A DNA stretch of 64,000 nt from Streptomyces sp. f51. Lineage in GTDB: Bacteria; Actinomycetota; Actinomycetes; Streptomycetales; Streptomycetaceae. Position numbers and translations under genes: made by a program. The DNA lies in the NCBI RefSeq assembly GCF_037940415.1, contig NZ_CP149798.1, positions 6,729,001 through 6,793,000 of the forward strand, in the 5' to 3' direction. The first letter of the stretch is position 1, and the number at the start of each line of letters is the position of its first letter. Under the pieces are notes generated by a model. The model was not told the DNA's origin and made no database searches. It saw only the letters and a program-made list of their open reading frames with translations. This document shows positions 1-8,966 of the stretch, piece after piece.

Positions 1-2
1 AG

Positions 3-827
3 GGGCCGGAGAGCGCCTCGCCCGTCGTGCGGTTCGCGCACGAGGGGCGCGAGCGGACGCTGATCTGCGACTGGGTGGTGGGCTGCGACGGCGGCCACGG
101 CGTCGCGCGCTCCGCGTTCCCGGCCGGAGCGGGCCGCTCGTACGCGCACGACTACCCGTACTCCTGGCTCGGCATCCTCGCCGATGTGCCGCCCTCCTGC
201 GAGGAGTTGATCTACGCCCGGGGTGCCGGGGGTTTCGCCCTGCACAGCATGCGTTCCCCGTCGGTGTCCCGGCTCTACCTCCAGGTCCCGAACGGCACCG
301 ACCCCGCCGACTGGCCCGACGGGCGCATCTGGGACGAACTGGCCGCGCGCTTCGCGGTCGACGGGGACTGGCGGCTGGAACGCGGGCCCGTCACGGCCAA
401 GTCGGTCACCCCCATGCGCAGTTGGGTGCACGAGCCGATGCGTCACGGGCGGGTGTTCCTGGCCGGCGATGCCGCCCACATCGTGCCGCCGACCGGCGCC
501 AAGGGCCTCAACCTCGCGGTGTCCGACGTACGGCTCCTGGCCCGCGCCTTCGAAGATCTGCACCGCACCGGATCAACCGAACTCCTCGACATCTATTCGG
601 AGTTGGCCCTCGAACGGGTGTGGCAGGCCACCCGCTTCTCGTACGACATGACTAGGATGTTGCACGCTCAACCAGATGGGGATGCCTTCGAACACCGGAT
701 GCAGCTCGCGCGACTGCGCCGGATCACGGTGTCCCGCCCCGCCGCCGCCGAACTGGCCGCGAACTACACGGGACTTCCGCTGCCCCGAGCCGCAGGGCCC
801 GCCGAGTCCCCCGCTGCTGATCAGTGA
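3..827 (+). CDS. pobA: 4-hydroxybenzoate 3-monooxygenase, 3' part (5' end outside window)
   Basis: FAD-dependent aromatic hydroxylase that converts 4-hydroxybenzoate to protocatechuate with NAD(P)H and O2. The reading frame is open from the window edge, so the N-terminal Rossmann GxGxxG segment is missing. Visible are the mid-protein DG motif (VGCDGGHGVAR) and the C-terminal FAD-binding block GRVFLAGDAAHIVPP followed by TGAKGLNLAVSDV, which is highly typical of PobA. The gene ends in TGA inside the overlap with the next reading frame, so it is probably cotranscribed with the aldehyde dehydrogenase. Together they suggest funnelling of aromatic aldehydes and acids to the protocatechuate pathway. 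Another class A hydroxylase is possible, but the GAKGLNLA block argues for PobA. Confidence 0.85.
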   Translation, partial: GPESASPVVRFAHEGRERTLICDWVVGCDGGHGVARSAFPAGAGRSYAHDYPYSWLGILADVPPSCEELIYARGAGGFALHSMRSPSVSRLYLQVPNGTDPADWPDGRIWDELAARFAVDGDWRLERGPVTAKSVTPMRSWVHEPMRHGRVFLAGDAAHIVPPTGAKGLNLAVSDVRLLARAFEDLHRTGSTELLDIYSELALERVWQATRFSYDMTRMLHAQPDGDAFEHRMQLARLRRITVSRPAAAELAANYTGLPLPRAAGPAESPAADQ

Positions 828-844
828 ACGATCGGAGAGCCGAC

Positions 845-2281
845 ATGCCGCTGCTCGACCCCACGACCTGGCAGTCCCACCCGCTCACGGGCGACGAGTA
901 CACCGTCACCGAGCCCGCCACCGGCGAGGGCCTCGGCACCCTCACGCTCGCCGGCGCCGAGGACATCGCGACGGCGGCGCGGACGGCCCGCGCCGCCCAG
1001 GGCGAATGGGCCAGGGCCCCGCACTTCGTCCGCGCCGCCGTCCTGCGCAGGGCGGGCGACCTCTTCACCGCGCACGCCGGCGAACTGCGCGACTGGATCG
1101 TGCGGGAGTCGGGCTCCATCCCCGGCAAGGCGGACTTCGAACTGCACGTGGCCGCCCAGGAGTGCTACGAGGCGGCCGCCCTCGCCTCACGCCCGACGGG
1201 CCAGGTCCTGCCCTCGGAGGCCCCGCGCCTGTCGTACACGCGCCGGGTCCCCGTCGGCGTCGTGGGGGTGATCGCGCCGTTCAACGCGCCGCTGATCCTC
1301 TCCATCCGCTCGGTCGCCCCCGCGCTCGCGCTCGGCAACGGCGTCGTGCTGAAGCCGGATCCCCGCACGGCCGTGTGCGGCGGCCTCGCGCTCGGGGCCG
1401 TGTTCGCCGAGGCGGGCCTGCCGGACGGGCTGCTCCAGGTGATGCCCGGCGGCCCCGAGGCCGGCCAGGCCCTGGTCGCCGACCCCCTGGTCCCGGTCGT
1501 CTCCTTCACCGGTTCGACCGCCGCGGGGCGTGCGGTCGGTGAAGCGGCCGGACGTCATCTCAAGCGCGCGCACCTGGAGTTGGGCGGGAACTCCGCCCTG
1601 ATCGTCCTGGAGGACGCCGATCTCGACGCGGTCATCTCCACGGCGGCCTGGGGCTCGTTCTTCCACCAGGGCCAGATCTGCATGACCACCGGCCGCCACC
1701 TGGTCCACGCCTCGCTGTACGAGGAGTACGTGGAACGGCTCGCCGCCAAGGCCGACTCGCTGGCCGTCGGCGACCCGCACCGCGAGCAGGTGCACCTCGG
1801 GCCCATCATCGACGAGGCCCAACTCGCCAAGATCCGGGGGCTGGTGGAGTCCAGCACCGCGAACGGCGCGAAACTGGCGGCGGGCGGCACGCACGAGCGG
1901 CTCTTCTACCGGCCGACCGTGCTCGCCGGCGTCGACGACACCACCCCGGCGTACGCGCAGGAGGTCTTCGGCCCGGTCGCGCCGGTCCGCTCCTTCGCCA
2001 CCCCGGACGAGGCGGCGGCCCTGGCCGCCGCGGGACCGTACGGCCTCTCCCTCGGCATCGTCACCCGGGACACTGCACGCGGCCTCGACCTCGCCGAGCG
2101 CATCCCGACCGGTATCGCGCACATCAATGATCAGACCGTCAACGACGAGGCCGTCGCGCCCTTCGGCGGTACGGCCGCCTCCGGCACCGGCGCCCGCTTC
2201 GGCGGCGAGGCGAATCTGGACGCCTTCACCGACCTGCGGTGGACGACGGTGCGGGGGGACGTGGCGGGCTACCCGTTCTAG
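845..2281 (+). CDS. NAD(P)-dependent aldehyde dehydrogenase (benzaldehyde/vanillin dehydrogenase type)
   Basis: Oxidises an aldehyde to its acid. The 478-residue protein has the family motifs: the NAD site FTGSTAAGRAVGEAAG, the catalytic glutamate in LELGGNS, the nucleophilic cysteine in GQICMTTGR, and EVFGPVAPV near the C terminus. I chose ATG 845 because GGAGAG lies just upstream; a GTG at 824 overlapping the pobA stop is the alternative and would couple the genes. Position directly after pobA favours an aromatic aldehyde substrate (4-hydroxybenzaldehyde, vanillin or benzaldehyde), but that is inference from context. Confidence 0.8.
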   Translation: MPLLDPTTWQSHPLTGDEYTVTEPATGEGLGTLTLAGAEDIATAARTARAAQGEWARAPHFVRAAVLRRAGDLFTAHAGELRDWIVRESGSIPGKADFELHVAAQECYEAAALASRPTGQVLPSEAPRLSYTRRVPVGVVGVIAPFNAPLILSIRSVAPALALGNGVVLKPDPRTAVCGGLALGAVFAEAGLPDGLLQVMPGGPEAGQALVADPLVPVVSFTGSTAAGRAVGEAAGRHLKRAHLELGGNSALIVLEDADLDAVISTAAWGSFFHQGQICMTTGRHLVHASLYEEYVERLAAKADSLAVGDPHREQVHLGPIIDEAQLAKIRGLVESSTANGAKLAAGGTHERLFYRPTVLAGVDDTTPAYAQEVFGPVAPVRSFATPDEAAALAAAGPYGLSLGIVTRDTARGLDLAERIPTGIAHINDQTVNDEAVAPFGGTAASGTGARFGGEANLDAFTDLRWTTVRGDVAGYPF

Positions 2282-2316
2282 GAGCTCCCGGCCCGGCGAC
2301 CGGGGTTCACCGGCCC

Positions 2317-2694
<378 letters not shown>

Positions 2695-2813
2695 TCCATT
2701 TCCCTCTTCCTCACGTCCGGGTCATGCCGGTCAGCACAACGCCACCCACCGGGGGCCTATTCCGGGCCCCTACCCGTGTGGCCACGGCGCACGCCAGCAA
2801 CCAGACTGGCCCC

Positions 2814-4247
2814 ATGACGGAAACGGAATCCATCGCCTACGACGTCGTGGTGCTCGGTGCCGGACCCGTGGGGGAGAACGTCGCCGACCGCGCACGCGCC
2901 GCCGGCCTCTCCACCGCGGTCGTGGAGAGCGAACTGGTCGGCGGCGAGTGCTCGTACTGGGCGTGCATGCCCAGCAAGGCCCTCCTCCGCCCGGCGATCG
3001 CCCGCGCCGACGCCCGCCGCGTACCCGGCCTCGCCGCCGCCGTGCAAGGCCCCCTCGACGCCTCCGCGGTGCTCGCCCACCGCGACTGGTTCACCTCGGA
3101 CTGGAAGGACGACGGCCAGCTCGCCTGGCTCGACGGCATCGGTGCCGACTTCCACCGCGGACACGGCCGGCTCACCGGACCGCGCACCGTGACGGTGGAA
3201 GGCCCCGACGGACAACGCACCGTGCTGACCGCCCGGCACGCGGTCGCGGTCTGCACCGGCACCCGCGCCCAGCTCCCCGACCTGCCGGGCCTCGCCCAGG
3301 TCAAGCCGTGGACGAGCCGCGAGGCGACCAGCGCCCACGCCGTGCCCGGACGGCTGATCGTGGTGGGCGGCGGTGTCGTGGCCGCCGAGATGGCCACGGC
3401 CTGGCTGGCGCTCGGCTCCCGGGTCACCCTCCTGGTCCGCGGCAAGGGCCTGCTGCCCCGCATGGAGCCCTTCGCCGGGGAACTCGTCGCCGAGGCGCTG
3501 ACCGAGGCGGGCGCGGACGTGCGCACCGGCACCTCGGTGACCGCCGTCTCGCGCGAGGGCTCCACCGTGGTCGCCCTCACGGACGCCGGCGACCGCATCG
3601 AGGCCGACGAGATCCTGTTCGCGACCGGCCGGGTGCCGCACACGGACGACATCGGCCTGGAGACCGTCGGCCTGGAGCCGGGCGGGTGGATCGAGGTCGA
3701 CGACAGCCTCCGGGTCATCGGCAGCGAATGGCTCTACGCCGTCGGCGACGTCAACCACCGTGCGCTGCTCACCCATCAGGGCAAGTACCAGGCCCGGATC
3801 GCGGGGGCCGCCATCGCGGCCCGCGCCGCGGGAGTACCGCTCCTGGAGACGGACCCCTGGGGCGCGCACTCGGCGACCGCCGACCACGCGGCCGTACCCC
3901 AGTGCGTCTTCACCGACCCGGAGGCGGCGGCCGTGGGCCTCTCCCTCGCGGAGGCCGAGCAGGCGGGTCACCGGGTCCGGGCCGTGGACGTCGACATGTC
4001 CTCGGTCGCGGGCGCGGGACTGTACGCGGACGGCTACCGCGGCAAGGCCCGCATGATCGTCGACCTCGACCGCCGGATCGTCCTCGGTCTCACGCTGGTC
4101 GGCCCCGGCGTCGGCGAACTGATCCACTCCGCGACCGTCGCCGTCGTCGGCCAGGTGCCGGTGGACCGCCTGTGGCACGCGGTCCCGTCCTATCCGACGG
4201 TCAGTGAGGTCTGGCTGCGGCTGCTGGAGGCGTACCGGGACGCGTGA
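2814..4247 (+). CDS. FAD-dependent pyridine nucleotide-disulfide oxidoreductase
   Basis: Class I flavoprotein disulfide reductase of 477 residues in the dihydrolipoamide dehydrogenase / mercuric reductase / glutathione reductase group. In order: N-terminal FAD Rossmann motif VVLGAGPVGENVADRA; the redox pair in GGECSYWACMPSKAL (two cysteines four residues apart); the NAD(P) motif VVGGGVVAAEMA; the second FAD motif LYAVGDVN; and the dimerisation domain ending in HAVPSYPTVSEV. The C-terminal HxxxE-type motif appears as HAVPSYPT, which differs from the classic HPTxxE. No mer genes or 2-oxoacid dehydrogenase genes are nearby, so the substrate is unknown. ATG 2814 was chosen over an upstream in-frame start because the preceding 30 codons look non-coding. 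Confidence 0.8.
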   Translation: MTETESIAYDVVVLGAGPVGENVADRARAAGLSTAVVESELVGGECSYWACMPSKALLRPAIARADARRVPGLAAAVQGPLDASAVLAHRDWFTSDWKDDGQLAWLDGIGADFHRGHGRLTGPRTVTVEGPDGQRTVLTARHAVAVCTGTRAQLPDLPGLAQVKPWTSREATSAHAVPGRLIVVGGGVVAAEMATAWLALGSRVTLLVRGKGLLPRMEPFAGELVAEALTEAGADVRTGTSVTAVSREGSTVVALTDAGDRIEADEILFATGRVPHTDDIGLETVGLEPGGWIEVDDSLRVIGSEWLYAVGDVNHRALLTHQGKYQARIAGAAIAARAAGVPLLETDPWGAHSATADHAAVPQCVFTDPEAAAVGLSLAEAEQAGHRVRAVDVDMSSVAGAGLYADGYRGKARMIVDLDRRIVLGLTLVGPGVGELIHSATVAVVGQVPVDRLWHAVPSYPTVSEVWLRLLEAYRDA

Positions 4248-4281
4248 GCCCCCGGGGCGGGGGCGGCGAGCCGTCGTGCCG

Positions 4282-4343
4282 CCGCCCCGCACGACCGGGT
4301 GCCGGCGCCTCACCGCCCCGCACGACCGGGTCCCGGCGCCTCC
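4282..4343. repeat. 31-bp tandem duplication, two copies
   Basis: Two adjacent 31-bp units (4282-4312 and 4313-4343) differ at two positions (one internal G/C and the last base). They lie between the convergent flavoprotein and ABC-F genes, just before the hairpin at 4360. No function is evident. Confidence 0.8.
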
Positions 4344-4359
4344 CCGGACCGGCCGGACC

Positions 4360-4393
4360 GGGGCCCCGGGCGGTCAGGACCGCCCGGGGCCCC
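4360..4393. terminator. bidirectional hairpin between convergent genes
   Basis: Perfect 16-bp inverted repeat (GGGGCCCCGGGCGGTC at 4360-4375 and its complement at 4378-4393) with only two bases between the arms. It lies between the flavoprotein stop at 4247 and the ABC-F stop at 4410. It has no U tract, as is common for Streptomyces terminators. Confidence 0.7.
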
Positions 4394-4409
4394 GCTCGTC
4401 AGGACACGG

Positions 4410-5996
4410 TCAGGACAGGGACACCAGCTCCCGGTACTCCTCGCTCCACAGGTCCTCGTCGGCGTCCGGGAGCAGCAGCACCCGGTCCGGGCGCAGCGCG
4501 TCGACGGCTCCCTGGTTGTGGGTGACCATGACGAGCGCGCCGGGATACGTGGCCACGGCGGCCAGGACCTCGGCGCGGGAGGCCGGGTCCAGGTTGTTGG
4601 TGGGCTCGTCCAGGAGGAGCACGTTCGCGCCCGAGTGGACGAGCCCGGCAAGCGCGAGCCTGGTCTTCTCACCCCCGGAGAGGGCCCCGATCCGCTTGTC
4701 GGCGTCGTCACCGGTGAACAGGAACGAGCCGAGCACCCCGCGTACCTCCCCGTCGCCGAGCTGCGGCGCGGCGGCGGCGAGGTGGCCGCGGACCGTTCCG
4801 GCCGGGTCCAGCGTGTCGTGCTCCTGCGCGAAGTAGCCGAGGCGCAGCCCGTGCCCGCGCACCACGCGCCCGCCGTCCGGGTCCTCGTGACCGGCGAGCA
4901 GCCGCAGCAGGGTGGTCTTGCCCGAGCCGTTCGGGCCGAGGACCACCAGCCTGCTGCCCCGGTCGACGGCGAGGTCGACGCCCCCGAGGACGCGCAGATC
5001 GCCGTACGACTTGGCCAGCGCGACCGCGCCGAGCGGCATGCGCCCGCACGGGGCCGGTTCGGGCAGCCGGATCCGGGCCGCCTTCTCCGTCCGCCGGACC
5101 GGTTCGAGACCGGCGAGCAGACGGTCGGCGCGGCGGTCCATGTTCCTCGCGGCCACGGCCGTCGCCACGTGCGAGCGCATCTTGTCGGCCTGGGCGTGCA
5201 GCGCCGCCGCCTTCCGCTCGGCGTTCGCCCGCTCCCGGGCGCGGCGCCGCTCGTCGGCGTCGCGCTGGGCGAGGTAGGCCGACCAGCCGGTGTTGTGGAC
5301 GTCGAGGGTGGCGCGGTGCGGGTCCAGATGGAAGACGCGGTTGACCACGTCGGCCAGCAGGGAGGTGTCGTGACTGATGAGGACGAGCCCCGCCCGGCGG
5401 CTCGCGAGGAACCCGCGCAGCCAGGCGACGGAGTCGGCGTCGAGGTGGTTCGTCGGCTCGTCGAGGAGCAGGACGCCGTCGTCCGCGAACAGGATGCGCG
5501 CCAGCTCGACCCTTCGCCGCTGTCCGCCGGACAGGGTGCCGACCCGCTGGTCCAGCACCCGGGCCGGCAGCCCGAGGCCCGCGGCGACCCGGGCCGCCTC
5601 GGCCTCGGCCGCGTACCCGCCGCGCGCCTGGAACTCGGCCTCGGCGCGCACGTAGGCGTTCATCGAGCGTTCGGATCCGTCGGCCATCGCGGCCTCGGCC
5701 GCGCGCAGCGCCCGTACGGCGCGGTCGAGACCGCGGGCCGAGAGGATCCGGGCGGTGACGGTGACGGCGGGGTCCGCCGCGGCCGGGTCCTGGGCGAGGT
5801 GGCCGACCGTGCCGGTAAGGGAGACGGAACCGGCGGAGGGGCGCCGGAGCCCGGCGAGGGTGCTGAGCAGCGTGGTCTTGCCGGCGCCGTTGCGGCCGAC
5901 CAGGCCGACGCGGTCGCCGGGGGAGACGGTGAAGGAGATGCCGGACAGCAGCAGACGGGCACCGACGCGCACGTCGGCACCGCGAACGGTGATCAT
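4410..5996 (-). CDS. ABC-F family ATPase (ribosome-associated type)
   Basis: A 528-residue protein with two ABC ATPase domains and no membrane segments. Domain 1 has Walker A GRNGAGKTTLL, signature LSGGQRRRVELARIL and Walker B VLLLDEPTNHLD. Domain 2 has GPNGSGKTTLLRLL, LSGGEKTRLALA and VLLLDEPTNNLD. A charged linker (many Arg, Ala and Glu) of about 80 residues joins them. ABC-F proteins act on the ribosome in translation factor or antibiotic-protection roles rather than in transport. The H/N residues after DEPTN are the usual ABC-F pattern. Nothing nearby identifies an antibiotic, so the specific role is open. Confidence 0.88.
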   Translation of the reverse strand: MITVRGADVRVGARLLLSGISFTVSPGDRVGLVGRNGAGKTTLLSTLAGLRRPSAGSVSLTGTVGHLAQDPAAADPAVTVTARILSARGLDRAVRALRAAEAAMADGSERSMNAYVRAEAEFQARGGYAAEAEAARVAAGLGLPARVLDQRVGTLSGGQRRRVELARILFADDGVLLLDEPTNHLDADSVAWLRGFLASRRAGLVLISHDTSLLADVVNRVFHLDPHRATLDVHNTGWSAYLAQRDADERRRARERANAERKAAALHAQADKMRSHVATAVAARNMDRRADRLLAGLEPVRRTEKAARIRLPEPAPCGRMPLGAVALAKSYGDLRVLGGVDLAVDRGSRLVVLGPNGSGKTTLLRLLAGHEDPDGGRVVRGHGLRLGYFAQEHDTLDPAGTVRGHLAAAAPQLGDGEVRGVLGSFLFTGDDADKRIGALSGGEKTRLALAGLVHSGANVLLLDEPTNNLDPASRAEVLAAVATYPGALVMVTHNQGAVDALRPDRVLLLPDADEDLWSEEYRELVSLS

Positions 5997-6192
5997 GGGA
6001 GAACGCTCCAGAGGTCAATCGGCTCAAGGACACACGTGTGGCGTGGAAGCGGGTCCTGGAGCTAAGAGACGCGGGGCGTTGACATGCGGGCAGGCTAACG
6101 GAGGCGGGGGCGGGGCGCTCGCGATTTATGTACGGGGGAGGCGCGGCGGTGCGATGCCCGTGGCCGTGCCGGGCCGTGCGGGGCGAGGCTGG

Positions 6193-6280
6193 CGCTACGG
6201 CGCTACGGCGCTACGGCGCTACGGCGCTACGGCGCTACGGGGCTACGGGGCTACGGGGCTACGGGGCTACGGGGCTACGG
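6193..6280. repeat. perfect 8-bp microsatellite, 11 units
   Basis: Six units of CGCTACGG (6193-6240) run directly into five units of GGCTACGG (6241-6280). The array sits in the 375-bp gene-free gap between the ABC-F start (5996) and the deformylase stop (6372); nothing else is recognisable in that gap. The unit is not a multiple of three and no gene crosses it. Confidence 0.95.
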
Positions 6281-6371
6281 CACGGCGCGGCGGGGTTGTG
6301 ACGGGGCGGGGCCGTGACCGGGGCTATGGCGCGGCGAGGCTGTGACCGGGCGGGCGGGTCGCGACCGGGGC

Positions 6372-7031
6372 TCAGTTCGGCAGGTCGAAGCCCAGGGCCT
6401 CGGCCGCCAGTTCCGGTGTCGGCTGGGACCACAGGTCCGCCGTCGCCTGGTTCGAGGACAGTGAGCGCAGCTCGGCATGGTCGAGGTAGAGGACGCCGTC
6501 CAGGTGGTCCGTCTCGTGCTGGACGATGCGCGCGGGCCAGCCGCTGAACACCTCGTCGACGGCTCGCCCGTGCTCGTCGAGCGCCGTCAGCCGCACCTGG
6601 TCGTGCCGGGCCACGACGGCCTGCCAGCCAGGAACGCTCAGGCAGCCCTCGAAGAACGCGGCCCGACCCGGACCGATCCCGTCGTACGACGGATTGACCA
6701 GCACGCGGTACGGCAGTGGCACCCGCCCGCGGACGAGGCGGACCTCGTCCGAGACCGGCGCCGGGTCCTCTATGACGGCGATCCGCAGCGGCACGCCGAC
6801 CTGGGGCGCGGCGAGACCGACACCGGGCGCCGCGTGCATCGTGGCGCGCAGGGCGGCGACGAACCGGTCCAGCAGTCCCGGGTCCAACTGCCCGTCGAAC
6901 GGCTCCGTTCGCCGGCGCAGCACGGGATCGCCGGCCGCGACGATCGGCAACGGCCCCTCGTGACCGAGGAGTTCTTCGACCAGGTCGCTGAGGGAGATGC
7001 GCGGGGGGCTGACGTCAGGTTCGGATCCCAT
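6372..7031 (-). CDS. def: peptide deformylase
   Basis: Metalloenzyme that removes the formyl group from the N-terminal methionine of new proteins. The 219-residue protein has all three deformylase motifs: GVGLAAPQVG, EGCLSVPGW (metal-ligand cysteine) and QHETDHLDG (the HExxH pair of metal-binding histidines with the catalytic glutamate). ATG 7031 gives a normal N terminus; the frame stays open further upstream but runs through non-coding DNA and the TPR gene. The N-terminal extension of about 40 residues before the core and the C-terminal tail beyond the last helix are common in actinobacterial copies. Streptomyces usually have several def paralogues. Confidence 0.93.
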   Translation of the reverse strand: MGSEPDVSPPRISLSDLVEELLGHEGPLPIVAAGDPVLRRRTEPFDGQLDPGLLDRFVAALRATMHAAPGVGLAAPQVGVPLRIAVIEDPAPVSDEVRLVRGRVPLPYRVLVNPSYDGIGPGRAAFFEGCLSVPGWQAVVARHDQVRLTALDEHGRAVDEVFSGWPARIVQHETDHLDGVLYLDHAELRSLSSNQATADLWSQPTPELAAEALGFDLPN

Positions 7032-7213
7032 CCCGCCAGGATGCCAAGCGGAAGCAAAGCGATCGAGGCGGCACGGGCGGAGTCGGACGACTTTCCTCGT
7101 ATGGCACCGGTCACAACGCGGGGCCGCGACGGTCGGGATCCGGCCCCGACGGCAGCCGGGGCCGGACCCGACATGGCCGGGTCCGGCCCCGTAACCACCG
7201 GCGGCGGCTCGTC

Positions 7214-7555
7214 TCAGGCCTCCTCGAACTCGCCCCCGAGCGCGGACGCGATCCGCAGATGCGAGGCCGCTTCCTCGGGGCGGCCGAGCCGTTGGAGGGT
7301 GCGGCCCAGCATCAGACGGGCGTAGTGCTCCACCGGGTCCCGCTCCACGATCGTGCGCAACTCGGTCTCGGCCCGGCGCAGTTGGGCCGAGTGGTAGTAG
7401 GAGCGCGCCAGCAGTAGCCGGGGTCCGGTCTGCTCCGGCACCTCCTCGACCAGTCCGCCCAGGACGCGCGCGGCCGCCGCGTAGTCCTTGGCCTCGAAGA
7501 ACATCCGCCCGCGCTCCCAGCGCTCCGCGGCCGTCCCGTGGTCGTAGTACGTCAT
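7214..7555 (-). CDS. tetratricopeptide-repeat protein
   Basis: A 113-residue, all-helical protein with about three TPR-like units (for example YYHSAQLRRAETELRTIV and YARLMLGRTLQRLGRPEEA), probably a protein-protein interaction scaffold. Start is ATG 7555. A GGAGG lies 12 bases upstream of it, and an in-frame GTG at 7561 has ideal spacing to that site, so the true start may be two codons earlier. It is followed on the same strand after a 180-bp gap by def; no function can be assigned. Confidence 0.75.
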   Translation of the reverse strand: MTYYDHGTAAERWERGRMFFEAKDYAAAARVLGGLVEEVPEQTGPRLLLARSYYHSAQLRRAETELRTIVERDPVEHYARLMLGRTLQRLGRPEEAASHLRIASALGGEFEEA

Positions 7556-7673
7556 GTCCACCACTGACCTCCTTCGACGGGCCACAACCAAGGCGATTGG
7601 TTGAAAATTCCACAAGCCCCCGAGGCTGCGGGCCGGAGAGCCCGCACGTGTGCAAGCCGTCGTGCCGGCGGGG

Positions 7674-8114
7674 TCACGCCCCGGCGAGTTCCTTGTTGGC
7701 CCGCTCCGTCACGAGGGCCAGGACGCGCCCCGCGGCGGCCAGGTCCTCGGCCGGGATCCCCGCGTACACCCGGGCCGCGATCTCGTCGCCCGCGGTGCGG
7801 ACCGACGCGAACAGCTCCCGGCCGGAGTCCGTCAGGGACAGCCGCCCCGGTGCCGGCTCCTCCAGGAGGCCCCGTGCCGTCAGCTCCTCGACGGTCCTGA
7901 GGGCCGCCGGCTCGTCGATCTTCAGGCTGGCGGTGAGCCGGTTCGTGACCCGGGCTCGTTCGGTGGTCCCGCCGTCGTCCGACACGGCCCGCAGGGCCAC
8001 CGACTGCTCGAACGTGGTGCCGCTGCGGGCCAGCACCCGCTCCAGGGCGGCGCGGGACGCGTAGTGGGCGAGGCCGATGACCTGGCCGTTGACAGGGGGA
8101 ACAGAGGTGGTCAT
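7674..8114 (-). CDS. MarR-like winged-helix protein
   Basis: A 146-residue protein with an N-terminal helical segment, a central helix-turn-helix-like stretch (RLTASLKIDEPAALRTVEELTARGLLEEP) and the wing LSLTDSGRELF, as in MarR-fold regulators. A C-terminal dimerisation helix follows. Start ATG 8114 lies two bases after the TAG stop of the upstream MarR gene, with GAGGAG spanning the junction, so the two are translationally coupled. It may act with the upstream regulator or be its regulated target. Confidence 0.7.
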   Translation of the reverse strand: MTTSVPPVNGQVIGLAHYASRAALERVLARSGTTFEQSVALRAVSDDGGTTERARVTNRLTASLKIDEPAALRTVEELTARGLLEEPAPGRLSLTDSGRELFASVRTAGDEIAARVYAGIPAEDLAAAGRVLALVTERANKELAGA

Positions 8115-8116
8115 GA

Positions 8117-8677
8117 CTACTCCTCGGGTGGAACCTCTTCGGAATGTCCGGAATGTTCGGAGGGTCGTGAAGCCCGGCCGGTGCGCGGCCCGGATCCGCT
8201 GGGCGGACCGAGCGGTAGGTCGAGGGGTACGTCGAGCAGGACGGCCAGCTCGCGGCTGAACGCCCGGGTGCGTTCCCCGCCGAGGCCGCCCAGGGGTTCG
8301 AGCAACTGCTCCAGGAGGCCCTGGACGACGGTGATGGCGCGCAGGGTGACCTCGCGCCCCTTGTCGGTGAGGGTCAACCGCACCGCTCGGGGGTCCGCCG
8401 GATCCCGGTCGCGGTCGAGAAGGCCGGCCGCCTCCAGGGAGCGGGCGAGTTTTGAGACGTAGAGCGGTTCGAGTCCGGTGTGGTCGGCGAGCCGGCGCTG
8501 GCTGGGGTGCTCTCCGGCCCGGTGCATGCCGTACAGCGACGCCACCAGTGAGTACTGCGCGTGTGTCAGGCCCAGCGGACCCACGGCGCGGTCCACCGCG
8601 ACGCGCCACTTCATCGACAGCCGCCAGACGAGGAAACCGGGCGTCGCGTTCTCGGAAACCGACTTCGCTGAACTCAT
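8117..8677 (-). CDS. MarR family transcriptional regulator
   Basis: A 186-residue DNA-binding repressor-type protein. It has the MarR core: dimerisation helix, LTHAQYSLVASLYGMHRAG, recognition region PSQRRLADHTGLEPLYVSKLARSLE, and the wing DPADPRAVRLTLTDKGRE. The last 35 residues are Pro/Gly/Ser-rich and probably disordered. It is the first gene of a two-gene unit with 7674-8114. The palindromic and direct repeats at 8691-8717, 14 bases upstream of the ATG, suggest autoregulation. Confidence 0.85.
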   Translation of the reverse strand: MSSAKSVSENATPGFLVWRLSMKWRVAVDRAVGPLGLTHAQYSLVASLYGMHRAGEHPSQRRLADHTGLEPLYVSKLARSLEAAGLLDRDRDPADPRAVRLTLTDKGREVTLRAITVVQGLLEQLLEPLGGLGGERTRAFSRELAVLLDVPLDLPLGPPSGSGPRTGRASRPSEHSGHSEEVPPEE

Positions 8678-8690
8678 GAAGGAAACGGTA

Positions 8691-8717
8691 CATGGATACT
8701 ATGTCCATGGCTACTAT
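8691..8717 (-). promoter_or_regulatory. candidate MarR operator overlapping the promoter
   Basis: CATGGA (8691-8696) and TCCATG (8704-8709) form an inverted repeat with a 7-base spacer. CATGGATACTAT (8691-8702) is also repeated directly, with one mismatch, at 8706-8717. On the minus strand a TAGTAT lies about 20 bases before the ATG of the MarR gene and could be its -10 element, so binding here would block transcription. This is inference from position and symmetry. Confidence 0.5.
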
Positions 8718-8724
8718 TTTGCTG

Positions 8725-8801
8725 CCACGAGCCACGAGCCACGAGCCACGAGCCACGAGCCACGAGCCACGAGCCACGAGCCACGAGCCACGAGCCACGA
8801 G
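8725..8801. repeat. perfect 7-bp microsatellite, 11 units
   Basis: Eleven uninterrupted copies of CCACGAG. The array begins 48 bases upstream of the MarR gene start, right next to the candidate operator, in the 289-bp gap before the pirin gene. Repetitive reading frames across it are artefacts of the repeat; nothing else is recognisable in the gap. Confidence 0.95.
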
Positions 8802-8966
8802 CCGACCAGCCGACGAGCCCGGTTCGACCTCGAACGGCCCCGGCCGTGGCGTGCGGGTCCGGTGGCCGGACGACCCGGGCCACCATGCCGGTTCTGGGTC
8901 AAGTGCCCCTCAATGCGCCGATCGATGGACTGACGGGAGGCCCCCGGCGGGTCTAGGTTGTGGGTC

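Noticed and set aside
8725-8801. CRISPR array
   Set aside because: The units are 7 bp with no spacers; no cas genes are in the window. The same applies to the 8-bp array at 6193.
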